NCBI GenBank assembly: GCA_023415395.1
Contig: JAEZKN010000208.1
Span: 1 to 17,399 of the forward strand
Length of the DNA: 17,399 bases
Origin: Actinomycetes bacterium
Lineage (GTDB): Bacteria; Actinomycetota; Actinomycetes; Propionibacteriales; Nocardioidaceae
Reading direction: 5' to 3'
Part shown: piece after piece, positions 6,976 through 13,536 of the stretch
Position numbering within the stretch: the stretch's first letter is position 1
Layout: every line of letters starts with the position of its first letter
Notes under the pieces: model-generated
Told to the model about the DNA's origin: nothing
Seen by the model: only the letters and a program-made list of their open reading frames with translations
Databases searched by the model: none
Made by a program: the position numbers and the translations under genes

Positions 6976-7397
6976 TGGATGCCCCGCTTGCGCAGGATGG
7001 CCTCGATCTCGGCCATCTCCGAGTCGGTGTCGATGGCCGGGCTGCTCGTGGCGCGGCTGCGCGGGACCTCAGGAGCGGTGCCCTCGTCGGCCGCCCCGAG
7101 CTGGCGCGCACGCACCATGCCGGACACCACGATGAGGACGATCCCAGCCCCGCCGAGCAGGAAGCCGGCCCAGACGACCGGGCTGAACACGAGGTGGGTC
7201 GCCCAGCTGCCCACCGCCTGGCCGATCTCGGTGAACATCTGGAGGGTCTTGGTCAGGTACGCCGCCAGCGGCAGCAACGTGAAACCGAGGGCGCGCGCGC
7301 CCGAGACGGCCCCGCGGCGCCGGAAGGAGATCCAGGTCCAGATCCCGCCGAGCACGGTGAGGCTGAGCGTCAGTGCTGCCCACGCTGCGTCGTCCAC
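6972..7397 (-). CDS. Small integral membrane protein, unknown function
   Basis: This 141-residue protein has three probable transmembrane helices, near residues 5-25 (WAALTLSLTVLGGIWTWISF), 37-55 (LGFTLLPLAAYLTKTL) and 72-94 (SPVVWAGFLLGGAGIVLIVV). They are followed by a soluble tail of about 45 residues ending EMAEIEAILRKRGIQ, a charged segment likely to form a short helix. I do not recognise a characterised family. It starts with GTG, 26 nt after the end of ssuD, and a GAGGG directly abuts the start, too close for a normal ribosome site. Its stop overlaps the start of the PLP-enzyme gene (GTGA), so it is the first gene of that cluster. A membrane partner or anchor role is possible but has no direct support. 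Confidence 0.7.
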   Translation of the reverse strand: MDDAAWAALTLSLTVLGGIWTWISFRRRGAVSGARALGFTLLPLAAYLTKTLQMFTEIGQAVGSWATHLVFSPVVWAGFLLGGAGIVLIVVSGMVRARQLGAADEGTAPEVPRSRATSSPAIDTDSEMAEIEAILRKRGIQ

Positions 7398-7423
7398 CCC
7401 TCAAATGTCCCACACCGGTGGGG

Positions 7424-8563
7424 TCACGCGGCGTGGACCACGCCCCGCTCCCGCAGCAGGGGCAGGACGCCCTCGGCGAACCAGTAGGCCTCCTCCACGT
7501 GCGGGTAGCCGGAGAGGATGAACTCGTCGATGCCGAGTCGGTGGTAGTCCTCGAGCCGGTCGGCGACCTCCTCGTGGCTGCCGACGAGCGCGGTCCCGGC
7601 TCCGCCCCGGACCAGTCCCACGCCGCTCCACAGGTTCGGTGCCACCTCGAGCTCGCGGGCGTCGGTGAAGGTCGAGCGCCCACCGCGCAGCTCGGTCATC
7701 CGCTGCTGGCCGGTCGACTCGCTCTGGGCGAGCGCTTCCTGGGCCTTGGCGACCGTCTCCGGCGCCAGCCCGTCGAGGAGCCACTGGGCGTGCTGCCAGG
7801 CCTCCTCGCTCGTCGGGCGCGAGAGCGTGTGGATCCGCAGCCCGAAGCGCAGCGTCCGGCCCTGCTCGGCCGCGAGCCCGCGCATCCAGTCCAGCTTCTC
7901 GGCCACGAGCTCCGGTGGCTCGCCCCAGGTCAGGTAGACGTCGGCGTGCCGCGCGGCCACCGGACCTGCCGCCGCGGACGAGCCGCCGAAGTAGATGTCC
8001 GGCACCGGGTCGATCCCGCCGCTCACCAGGGCGCCGCGGACGTCGAAGTGCTCGCCGCTGAAGTCGAACGGCGCCTCGGTCCACGTCCCCCGCAGCACCC
8101 GCAGGAACTCGTCGGTCCGTGCGTAACGGACCTCCTTGGGCGCGGTGTCGCCGAAGCGGGCCTGCTCGCGCGGCTCACCCCCGGTGACGATGTTGAGCAT
8201 GAGCCGCCCACCGGAGAGGCGCTGGTAGGCCGCCGCCATCTGCGCGGCCAGGACCGGGTTGATGACGCCGGGACGGAAGGCCACGAGGAACTTCAGCGTC
8301 GAGGTCTCGCGCAGCAGCGCGGCTGTCGCGAGCCAGGCGTCCTCGCAGAACGTCCCGGTCGGGGTCAGCACGCCCTCGAAGCCCACCTTCTCCGCGGTGC
8401 GGGCGACGTCGGCCAGGTAGTCGATCGACGGCTCGCGGAAGCCGTGGGCGAGCGTGTCACCGAGGCCGCCCTTCACCTCGCCGGGCACGCCCTGCCCGGC
8501 CCCCACCAACGACCGGCTGTCGCCGGACGTCGGCAGGAACCAGTGCAGTCGGATGCCGGTCAC
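7424..8563 (-). CDS. ssuD: FMNH2-dependent alkanesulfonate monooxygenase
   Basis: This 379-residue luciferase-like enzyme cleaves alkanesulfonates to aldehyde and sulfite using reduced FMN and oxygen. It follows E. coli SsuD closely: HWFLPTSGDSR at the start, LTPTGTFCEDAWLATAAL (Cys73 corresponds to E. coli Cys54), FLVAFRPG, DVYLTWGEPPELV, FGLRIHTLSRPTSEEAW, and the tail APNLWSGVGLVRGGAGTALVG then FILSGYPHVEEAYW. The N-terminal region is about 20 residues longer than in E. coli and the C-terminal tail is shorter. The GTG at 8563 overlaps the ssuA stop (GTGA). A longer open frame upstream runs antisense-free through ssuA and ssuB in another reading frame, so this start is needed. It is the last gene of the ssu operon; its flavin reductase SsuE is not in the window. 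Confidence 0.95.
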   Translation of the reverse strand: MTGIRLHWFLPTSGDSRSLVGAGQGVPGEVKGGLGDTLAHGFREPSIDYLADVARTAEKVGFEGVLTPTGTFCEDAWLATAALLRETSTLKFLVAFRPGVINPVLAAQMAAAYQRLSGGRLMLNIVTGGEPREQARFGDTAPKEVRYARTDEFLRVLRGTWTEAPFDFSGEHFDVRGALVSGGIDPVPDIYFGGSSAAAGPVAARHADVYLTWGEPPELVAEKLDWMRGLAAEQGRTLRFGLRIHTLSRPTSEEAWQHAQWLLDGLAPETVAKAQEALAQSESTGQQRMTELRGGRSTFTDARELEVAPNLWSGVGLVRGGAGTALVGSHEEVADRLEDYHRLGIDEFILSGYPHVEEAYWFAEGVLPLLRERGVVHAA

Positions 8564-9579
8564 TTGACGGCGTCCCCGGTCGTGGCGTCCGCGAACTCGT
8601 CGGTGAAGTACGACGAGACGTCGACGTCGTCCGGGATCAGTCCGGCCTCGGTGAAGGCGTCGGCCATCTGCTGCTCGGAGTCGATCACCTCCTGGTCGAT
8701 CGGCACCGGCGTGACCGGCCGGTTCTCGGCCGCGGTCTCCAGGATCTTGGGGGAGAGCCCGGTCTGCGCGGCCCAGACCTTCGACCACTCCTCCCGGTGC
8801 TCGGAGGACCAGATCTGCGCCTTGGTGATCCGCGTGAGGTAGTCCTCGAGGGCCGCGGCGGTCGCCGGGTCCTCGAGCGCGGCCTGCGAGGCGACCTGGA
8901 AGTTCAGGCCGTTGACCAGCCCCTCGCCGTCGGAGAGCACGCGCGCCCCGGCCTCCGCGACGGCCTGCGAGGTGTACGGCTCCCAGACGACCCAGGCGTC
9001 CACGTGGCCGTTGGCGAACGCGGCCAGGGCGTCGGCGGGCTGCAGGTTCTTGACGTTGATGTCGTCGTACTCCACGCCCGCCTTCTCCAGCTGCGCGAGC
9101 AGGTTGTAGTTGGCCGAGCTGCCCTCGGCCACGGCCACGTCCTTGCCGGCGAGGTCCGCGACGTCCTTGATCGGGGAGTCCTTCGGCACCAGGACCGCGT
9201 CGCCCCGGCCGGTGTAGGAGGCGGCGGCGACCATCTTGAAGGTGCCGCCCGCGGCCGCGGCGAAGATCGGCGGGGTGTTGCCGACCATGCCGACGTGGAT
9301 GGCATCGGCGTTGAGCGCCTCGAGCATCGGCGGCCCGGAGGTGAACTCCTTGAACTCGAGCTGGTAGGGGGTGTCCTCGAGGCCGGCGGCGGTGAGCAGT
9401 GCCTCGGCGCTGCTGGCCTTCTGGTCGCCGACGATCAGGGTCACCTTCGAGAGGTCGACCTTCCCGTCGTCGCCGATGGCGCCCTCGTTGCCGGTGGCCG
9501 ACCCGCCGCAGCCCGTGAGGGCGAGAGCCGCGGCGAGGACGCCGCCGAGTGCCGTGGCCGTGATCCTGGTGAGCTTCAT
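8560..9579 (-). CDS. ssuA: Sulfonate ABC transporter substrate-binding lipoprotein
   Basis: This 339-residue protein captures sulfonates outside the membrane and delivers them to SsuBC. The N-terminus is a lipoprotein signal peptide: basic MKLTR, a hydrophobic stretch, then the lipobox LTGC with the lipidated cysteine at residue 24. The mature part has the NMT1/SsuA-like pattern DAIHVGMVGNTPPIFAAAAGG, LAGKDVAVAEGSSANYNLL and DAWVVWEPYTSQ. The ATG at 9579 has GAGGAG as ribosome site and overlaps the ssuB stop (ATGA). It precedes ssuD with a 4-nt overlap. Since the binding pocket cannot be read precisely, taurine or aryl sulfonates are also possible ligands, but the adjacent ssuD supports aliphatic sulfonates. 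Confidence 0.93.
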   Translation of the reverse strand: MKLTRITATALGGVLAAALALTGCGGSATGNEGAIGDDGKVDLSKVTLIVGDQKASSAEALLTAAGLEDTPYQLEFKEFTSGPPMLEALNADAIHVGMVGNTPPIFAAAAGGTFKMVAAASYTGRGDAVLVPKDSPIKDVADLAGKDVAVAEGSSANYNLLAQLEKAGVEYDDINVKNLQPADALAAFANGHVDAWVVWEPYTSQAVAEAGARVLSDGEGLVNGLNFQVASQAALEDPATAAALEDYLTRITKAQIWSSEHREEWSKVWAAQTGLSPKILETAAENRPVTPVPIDQEVIDSEQQMADAFTEAGLIPDDVDVSSYFTDEFADATTGDAVK

Positions 9580-10370
9580 GCTGCTCCTCGCTTCTCGAGC
9601 TGGGTGCGGTTCGGGTTCGGGGGAGTGGGCTGGACGCCCAGTGCCTCGAGCAGCTCCGCGCGGAGGCGGGCGATCTCGGGCTGGGTGTGGTCGCGGTCGT
9701 CGCGGCGCGCCGTGATCTGCCACTCGTGGCGCATGTGGCCCTGGTCCATGACGACGACCCGGTCGGCGAGGGCGAGTGCCTCGTCGACGTCGTGGGTGAC
9801 GATGAGGATCGCCATCGAGTGCCGCCGCCAGAGCTCGATGACCAGCTGGTGCATCTCGATCCGCGTGAGCGCGTCGAGGGCGCTGAACGGCTCGTCGAGC
9901 AGCAGCAGCGACGGGTTGCTGACCAGCGCCCGGGCCAACGAGACCCGCTGGGCCTGGCCACCGGAGAGCCGCAGCGGCCACACGTCGAGCTTCTCGCTCA
10001 GGCCGACCTCGGACAGGGTCCGGGCCGCGAGCTCGAAGCGCTGCTTGCGCTCGGGGCTGTTGAGCAGCGCGAGCGCGACGTTCTGGTGCACGGTGCGCCA
10101 GTTGAGGAGGCGGGGCTCCTGGAAGGCGACGCTCGAGCGTCCGTTGATCTCGACCTCGCCCGCCGGGGCCGGGTCGAGGCCGGCCAGGCTGCGCAGCAGC
10201 GTGGACTTGCCGCAGCCGCTGCGGCCGAGCAGGGCCACGAACTCGCCCTGGCGGATGTCGAAGTCGATCGACTTCAGCACGTCGAGCTTGCCGAAGGAGC
10301 GGTGGTGCTCACGCACCCGGGCGACGTACTCGCTCTCGGGGGTCGCGGGGTCGGTGGTCAGGCGCGCCAT
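9576..10370 (-). CDS. ssuB: Sulfonate ABC transporter ATP-binding protein
   Basis: This 264-residue cytoplasmic ATPase powers the sulfonate importer. All nucleotide-binding motifs are intact: Walker A GRSGCGKST, Q-loop AFQEPRLLNW, signature LSGGQAQR, Walker B SLLLLDEPFSALD and the switch histidine in VTHDVDEAL. FQEPRLLxW is characteristic of the SsuB/TauB/nitrate branch. The ATG at 10370 gives the usual start before the first beta strand; AGGAAGG lies about 6 nt upstream. It overlaps the end of ssuC by 13 nt and the start of ssuA by 4 nt, so it lies inside a translationally coupled operon. The C-terminal 30 residues are proline- and asparagine-rich and not conserved in the family. Confidence 0.95.
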   Translation of the reverse strand: MARLTTDPATPESEYVARVREHHRSFGKLDVLKSIDFDIRQGEFVALLGRSGCGKSTLLRSLAGLDPAPAGEVEINGRSSVAFQEPRLLNWRTVHQNVALALLNSPERKQRFELAARTLSEVGLSEKLDVWPLRLSGGQAQRVSLARALVSNPSLLLLDEPFSALDALTRIEMHQLVIELWRRHSMAILIVTHDVDEALALADRVVVMDQGHMRHEWQITARRDDRDHTQPEIARLRAELLEALGVQPTPPNPNRTQLEKRGAA

Positions 10371-11185
10371 GCGAGGGCCTTCCTCTCGAGGTAGCGGACG
10401 ATGGCGTCGGTCGACAGCCCGAGCAGGCTGTAGACGACGAGACCGACGACCACGACGTCGGTCTGCTGGAACTCGCGGGCGTCGTTGATCATCGAGCCGA
10501 TCCCCGCGTCGGAGGCGATGGTCTCGGCGACGATCACCGACAGCCAGGCGATGCCGAGGCTCTGACGCAGGCCGACGAGCGTCTGGGGGAGCGCGCCGGG
10601 GATGATCACGTGCCGGATCCGTTGGGTCCACGTCAGGTGCATCGACTTCGCGGCGTCGAGGGTCTTGCGCTCGATCCCGCGGATCCCGCCGAAGGTGTTC
10701 AGGTAGAGCGGGAAGGTCGCCCCCATGGCGATGAGGGCCACCTTGGGCGTCTCCCCGATGCCGAACCAGATGATGAAGAGCGACACCAGGCCGAAGTGCG
10801 GCAGCGTGCGGAGCATCTGCATCGGCGGGTCGATCGTGTCCTCGCCGATCCGGCTCAGCCCCGCGAGCACCGCGAGGGTGAGCCCGATCAGCGCGCCGAT
10901 GGTGAAGCCGATGGCGACCCGTTGGAGGGAGACCAGGGTCGCGGCGCCGAGCACCCCGTCCCGGACGAGCTCGGCCGCGGTCGCGGCGACCTGGGCGGGA
11001 GAGGCGAGCTTGCGCTCGTCGAGGAGGCCCGTCGACGAGGCGAGCTGCCAGAGGAGGACAAGGGCGACGGGGGACACCCAACGCCGGAGGAAGGACAAGC
11101 GCGAGCGGGAACGGTCGTGGGGATCACGGGTCCGCCGTCCCGAGCGTGTGGCGGCAGGCGGCCCTGCCAGAGCAGTGGTCGTCAT
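10358..11185 (-). CDS. ssuC: Sulfonate ABC transporter permease
   Basis: This 275-residue inner-membrane permease forms the sulfonate channel. Hydrophobic segments (WVSPVALVLLWQLASSTGLL, IGFTIGALIGLTLAVLAGL, GLVSLFIIWFGIG, VALIAMGATFPLYLN, IAWLSVIVAETIA, VVVVGLVVYSLLGL) fit a six-helix BPD_transp topology. The EAA-type loop that contacts SsuB is DAAKSMHLTWTQRIRHVIIP followed by GALPQ. There are two possible starts, ATG at 11194 and at 11185. I prefer 11185 because a -10-like TAGACA overlaps the first ATG and would place the transcript start at the second. Neither has a Shine-Dalgarno. It is the first gene of ssuCBAD, an order different from E. coli ssuEADCB. Confidence 0.93.
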   Translation of the reverse strand: MTTTALAGPPAATRSGRRTRDPHDRSRSRLSFLRRWVSPVALVLLWQLASSTGLLDERKLASPAQVAATAAELVRDGVLGAATLVSLQRVAIGFTIGALIGLTLAVLAGLSRIGEDTIDPPMQMLRTLPHFGLVSLFIIWFGIGETPKVALIAMGATFPLYLNTFGGIRGIERKTLDAAKSMHLTWTQRIRHVIIPGALPQTLVGLRQSLGIAWLSVIVAETIASDAGIGSMINDAREFQQTDVVVVGLVVYSLLGLSTDAIVRYLERKALAWRA

Positions 11186-11193
11186 GGGGAGCA

Positions 11194-11222
11194 TGTCTAC
11201 GTGACTAATCGACGTAAATCAA
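11194..11222 (-). promoter_or_regulatory. ssuC promoter with operator-like palindrome in the spacer
   Basis: On the minus strand TTGATT (11222-11217) and TAGACA (11199-11194) are separated by exactly 17 nt, a fair sigma-70-type promoter. The spacer is almost filled by the imperfect palindrome TGACTAATCGACGTAAATCA (11202-11221, plus-strand reading), an AT-rich island in GC-rich DNA. A repressor bound there would block RNA polymerase. The ssu context suggests sulfate-starvation control, but the regulator is not identified. Confidence 0.5.
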
Positions 11223-11284
11223 CTGAGACACTCGACTTTGGTCCGGATTCGGGACCACGGCCTCGTCCGCGAGAGGATGTCGGC

Positions 11285-11827
11285 GTGATCGAGCCCGGCG
11301 AGAACCGCGTCATCCCCGACCCGGGGTACGCCGGCGACGACGGCTCGGCCCCGGCGGCCCTCGCCGACGGGTTGGCTGCCTGGGCGGCAGGTCGCGCGTC
11401 GTACGCCGAGGCGTTGGCGGTGCTCGCGCAGAGCCGCCTGCTGGTCCCGGTCGTCGCCGTCCTCGGCGAGGTGGAGTACGACGAGCGCGGGCTCGCCCAC
11501 GACAAGACCAGTGACATGGCGACCGTGCTCCTCCAGGGCGCCGACGGCCGACTGGCCCTGCTCGCCTTCACCAGCACGGCGAGCCTGGTGGCGTGGAACC
11601 CCGAGGGGCGGCCGGTGCCCGCGGCGACCCCGCTCGCGGCGCGCTCGGCGCTCCAGGACGGCGCGGCGGCGCTCGTGGTCGACGTCGCCGGGCCGGTGCG
11701 CTTCGTCGTCGAGGGCGAGGACCTCGAGCGGCTCGCCGGCGGCTGGACGCTCGTCCGCGTGGGCGACCAGGTCGCCTGGGTCCGCCCCGACGATTCGGCC
11801 GACGGGGAATCTTCGGCTAGTCTCTAG
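11285..11827 (+). CDS. SseB family protein
   Basis: This 180-residue soluble protein matches the SseB N-terminal domain pattern: SRLLVPVVAVLGEVEYDERG, DKTSDMATVLLQGADGRLAL, FTSTASLVAWNPEGRPVP and the VVDVAGPVRFVVEGEDLERL segment. SseB proteins are small alpha/beta proteins of unclear role; the name comes from enhanced serine sensitivity in E. coli and does not define a function here. The GTG at 11285 has GAGAGGA about 8 nt upstream and gives a natural N-terminus (MIEPGENRVIPDPGYAGDDG). It lies divergent from ssuC across about 100 nt. It precedes infC, as in several actinobacteria I recall, so it may share regulation with the translation genes or simply be a conserved neighbour. Confidence 0.82.
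   Translation: MIEPGENRVIPDPGYAGDDGSAPAALADGLAAWAAGRASYAEALAVLAQSRLLVPVVAVLGEVEYDERGLAHDKTSDMATVLLQGADGRLALLAFTSTASLVAWNPEGRPVPAATPLAARSALQDGAAALVVDVAGPVRFVVEGEDLERLAGGWTLVRVGDQVAWVRPDDSADGESSASL
11818..11823 (+). promoter_or_regulatory. Possible -10 box for the infC leader
   Basis: TAGTCT fits TANNNT and overlaps the last codons of the SseB-like gene. A second candidate, TAGCGT, lies at 11825-11830. Transcription from here would give a leader of about 280 nt. No good -35 is seen, so this is tentative. Confidence 0.3.
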
Positions 11828-12114
11828 CGTTGACCGATCAGTTCCGGCACCCGTGCCGGAGCAGATCCGCAAGCGGAGGCGAGCACGATGCCTCCCACCC
11901 GCATCGACCGCCCTGCAGCACAGGTCGTCGGGTTCCGGTCGGGAGAGGCTCGCACATCCGTGCACGTCAGAGCCTCCCTGGTGGCGTTCCCCTCGTGGGA
12001 GACGTCGGACTGGCTTCCGCTTGCTCTGTCAGCGGAAGCCTTTTGTCGTTCCGGGGCCCTCGGGGGAGCCGGAGTCGCTGGAGGAGTCCGGCCACATTGC
12101 CACCAGGAGGACAC
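11828..12114 (+). ncRNA. infC 5' leader with mutually exclusive RNA structures
   Basis: This 287-nt stretch has no convincing main gene but much structure. It contains the palindrome TCCGGCAC-cc-GTGCCGGA (11843-11860), a small hairpin TCCGC-aa-GCGGA (11866-11877), and a 7-bp stem GAGGCTC/GAGCCTC at about 11945-11976 enclosing GCAC-ATCC-GTGC. A terminator-like hairpin is at 12012-12044. GCAAGCGGA (11869-11877) is exactly complementary to TCCGCTTGC (12016-12024) in the terminator's ascending arm, so it could act as an antiterminator. A GGAGG at 11875-11879, 8 nt before an ATG at 11888, could start a leader peptide. The whole suggests attenuation control of infC-rpmI-rplT; the sensed signal is unknown. 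Confidence 0.5.
12012..12044 (+). terminator. Intrinsic terminator/attenuator upstream of infC
   Basis: A perfect 10-bp stem, GGCTTCCGCT (12012-12021) with AGCGGAAGCC (12031-12040), has a 9-nt loop and is followed by TTTTGT. This is the clearest factor-independent terminator in the window. It lies about 70 nt before infC rather than directly after the SseB-like gene, which favours a conditional attenuator in the infC leader. Confidence 0.75.
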
Positions 12115-12798
12115 ATCAGCACCGAGCTGCGAATCAACGAGCGGATCCGGGTTCCCGAGGTCCGACTCGTTGGACCCAACGGGGAGACCGTGGGCATCGT
12201 CCCCACGGAGCAGGCCCTCAAGCTCGCCCAGGAGGCGGACCTCGACCTCGTCGAGATCGCGCCCCAGGGCAAGCCGCCCGTCTGCAAGCTCATGGACTAC
12301 GGCAAGTTCAAGTACGAGAACGCGCAGAAGGCCCGTGAGGCACGTCGCAACCAGACGAACGTGATCATCAAGGAGATGAAGCTTCGTCCGAAGATCGACG
12401 CGCACGACTACGAGACCAAGAAGGGTCACGTGGTCCGGTTCCTGCGCGCCGGCGACAAGGTCAAGATCACGATCATGTTCCGCGGTCGTGAGCAGCACCG
12501 GCCCGAGCTGGGCTTCCGGCTGCTCCAGCGGCTCGCCGAGGACGTGACGGACCTGGGCTTCGTCGAGTCGGCCCCCAAGCAGGACGGCCGCAACATGATC
12601 ATGGTGCTCGGGCCGCACAAGAAGAAGGCCGACGCCAAGGTCGACCAGCAGGCGGAGAAGGAGGCGAAGGCCGCCGAGCGCGCCGCGGCCGTCGCCAGCG
12701 AGCAGGCCGAGCGCGACGCTGCGCACGCGGCCGGGCCCGTGGCCCAGAAGAAGGAGCGTCGCCGCTCCGAGAACCTCGATCCTGAGATCGAGGCCTGA
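12115..12798 (+). CDS. infC: Translation initiation factor IF-3
   Basis: IF3 binds the 30S subunit, blocks premature 50S joining and checks start-codon choice. The 227-residue protein shows the IF3-N domain (LRINERIRVPEVRLVGPNGE, then DLDLVEIAPQGKPPVCKLMD with YGKFKYE) and the IF3-C domain (VIIKEMKLRPKIDAHDYETK, then GHVVRFLRAGDKVKITIMFR and GREQHRPELG). A charged, alanine-rich tail of about 55 residues follows, common in actinobacteria. The best start is ATC at 12115, preceded by AGGAGG with 5 nt spacing, matching the known use of rare ATT/ATC starts in infC for self-control. An in-frame TTG at 12097 is the alternative and may be what software picks. It heads infC-rpmI-rplT. Confidence 0.95.
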   Translation: MSTELRINERIRVPEVRLVGPNGETVGIVPTEQALKLAQEADLDLVEIAPQGKPPVCKLMDYGKFKYENAQKAREARRNQTNVIIKEMKLRPKIDAHDYETKKGHVVRFLRAGDKVKITIMFRGREQHRPELGFRLLQRLAEDVTDLGFVESAPKQDGRNMIMVLGPHKKKADAKVDQQAEKEAKAAERAAAVASEQAERDAAHAAGPVAQKKERRRSENLDPEIEA

Positions 12799-12811
12799 GA
12801 CCAGACGACGT

Positions 12812-12838
12812 GGGGCGGGGTCGACCGTGGGTCGCCCC
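12812..12838 (+). promoter_or_regulatory. Hairpin between infC and rpmI
   Basis: GGGGCG (12812-12817) can pair with CGCCCC (12833-12838). The loop contains the palindrome GGTCGACC. It lies in the 79-nt gap before rpmI. It might be a processing site or an L20 target, but there is no direct support beyond position and symmetry. Confidence 0.3.
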
Positions 12839-12877
12839 TGCGCCAGTCACAGCAGGACGAGACAGAGAGATATTCAG

Positions 12878-13072
12878 ATGCCGAAGAACAAGACGCACTC
12901 CGGTGCGAGCAAGCGCTTCCGCGTGACCGGCTCGGGCAAGGTCCTGCGCGAGAAGGCGGGCAAGCGCCACAACCTGGAGAAGAAGCCCTCCAAGGTGACC
13001 CGCCGCATGACCGGCACCGTGGAGCTGGCCAAGGCCGACGTTCCCCGCGCGAAGAAGATGCTGGGTCTCTGA
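12878..13072 (+). CDS. rpmI: Large-subunit ribosomal protein bL35
   Basis: This 64-residue basic protein is part of the 50S subunit. The sequence begins MPKNKTHSGASKRFRVTGSG, continues with KVLREKAGKRHNLEKKPSKV and ends PRAKKMLGL, the full pattern of bL35. The ATG at 12878 is set by the family start; an AGAGAGA stretch just upstream is only a weak ribosome site. It lies between infC and rplT in the universally common order and should be cotranscribed with them. The protein is complete and unremarkable in length. Confidence 0.97.
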   Translation: MPKNKTHSGASKRFRVTGSGKVLREKAGKRHNLEKKPSKVTRRMTGTVELAKADVPRAKKMLGL

Positions 13073-13091
13073 CCCTCGTCCGCACCACCCG

Positions 13092-13103
13092 GTGCTCGAG
13101 CAC
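13092..13103. repeat. Perfect 12-bp palindrome between rpmI and rplT
   Basis: GTGCTCGAGCAC is self-complementary and lies 19 nt after the rpmI stop and 45 nt before the rplT start. It could form a hairpin or bind a dimeric protein. Autoregulation by L20 is known in other bacteria, but nothing in this sequence proves it here. Confidence 0.4.
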
Positions 13104-13147
13104 GTCTCGGCGCCGGACCCCGACTTTCAGCAACAAGGAGTAAGACA

Positions 13148-13534
13148 GTGGCACGCGTCAAGCGGGCAGTGAACGCCCAGAAGAAGCGCCGGGTCGTCCT
13201 GGAGCGCGCCAGCGGTTACCGCGGCCAGCGCTCGCGGCTCTACCGCAAGGCCAAGGAGCAGGTCACCCACTCCCTGGTCTACAGCTACAACGACCGCCGC
13301 AAGAACAAGGGCAACTTCCGCAAGCTGTGGATCCAGCGGATCAACGCGGCGGCGCGCGCCCAGGGCATGACCTACAACCGCTTCATCCAGGGCCTGAACC
13401 TGGCGGGCGTCGAGGTCGACCGCAAGATCCTCGCCGACCTGGCCGGCAACGACATCGCCGCGTTCAACGCGCTCGTCGAGACCGCCAAGGCCGCCCTGCC
13501 CGAGGACGTCAACGCGCCCAAGGTCTCGGCCTGA
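13148..13534 (+). CDS. rplT: Large-subunit ribosomal protein bL20
   Basis: This 128-residue protein binds 23S rRNA early in 50S assembly. It begins MARVKRAVNAQKKRRVVLER, followed by ASGYRGQRSRLYRKAKEQV, and has RRKNKGNFRKLWIQRINAAA followed by GMTYNRFIQGL, all characteristic of bL20. The start is GTG at 13148, preceded by AAGGAG with good spacing. The C-terminal 10 residues (PEDVNAPKVSA) are a short extension beyond the core. The stop lies only 3 nt before the start of the methyltransferase gene, and a REP-like palindrome begins right after it. It is the third gene of the infC-rpmI-rplT operon. Confidence 0.97.
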   Translation: MARVKRAVNAQKKRRVVLERASGYRGQRSRLYRKAKEQVTHSLVYSYNDRRKNKGNFRKLWIQRINAAARAQGMTYNRFIQGLNLAGVEVDRKILADLAGNDIAAFNALVETAKAALPEDVNAPKVSA

Positions 13535-13536
13535 CC

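Noticed and set aside
5506..7521. A 671-codon plus-strand frame opposite the PLP-enzyme cluster
   Set aside because: Composition is typical of the antisense of GC-rich genes. The minus-strand genes have Walker, PLP-lysine and membrane features; the plus frame has none.
7424..9961. A very long minus-strand open frame that looks like an 845-residue protein
   Set aside because: Only its last 379 codons are a real gene (ssuD from GTG 8563). The upstream part is an out-of-frame reading of ssuB and ssuA, which have clear family motifs in their own frames.
11888..12364. A full protein gene overlapping the infC leader and infC start
   Set aside because: The second half is the out-of-frame reading of infC and becomes Ser/Arg/Pro-rich. 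Only the first part is kept, as a possible leader peptide.
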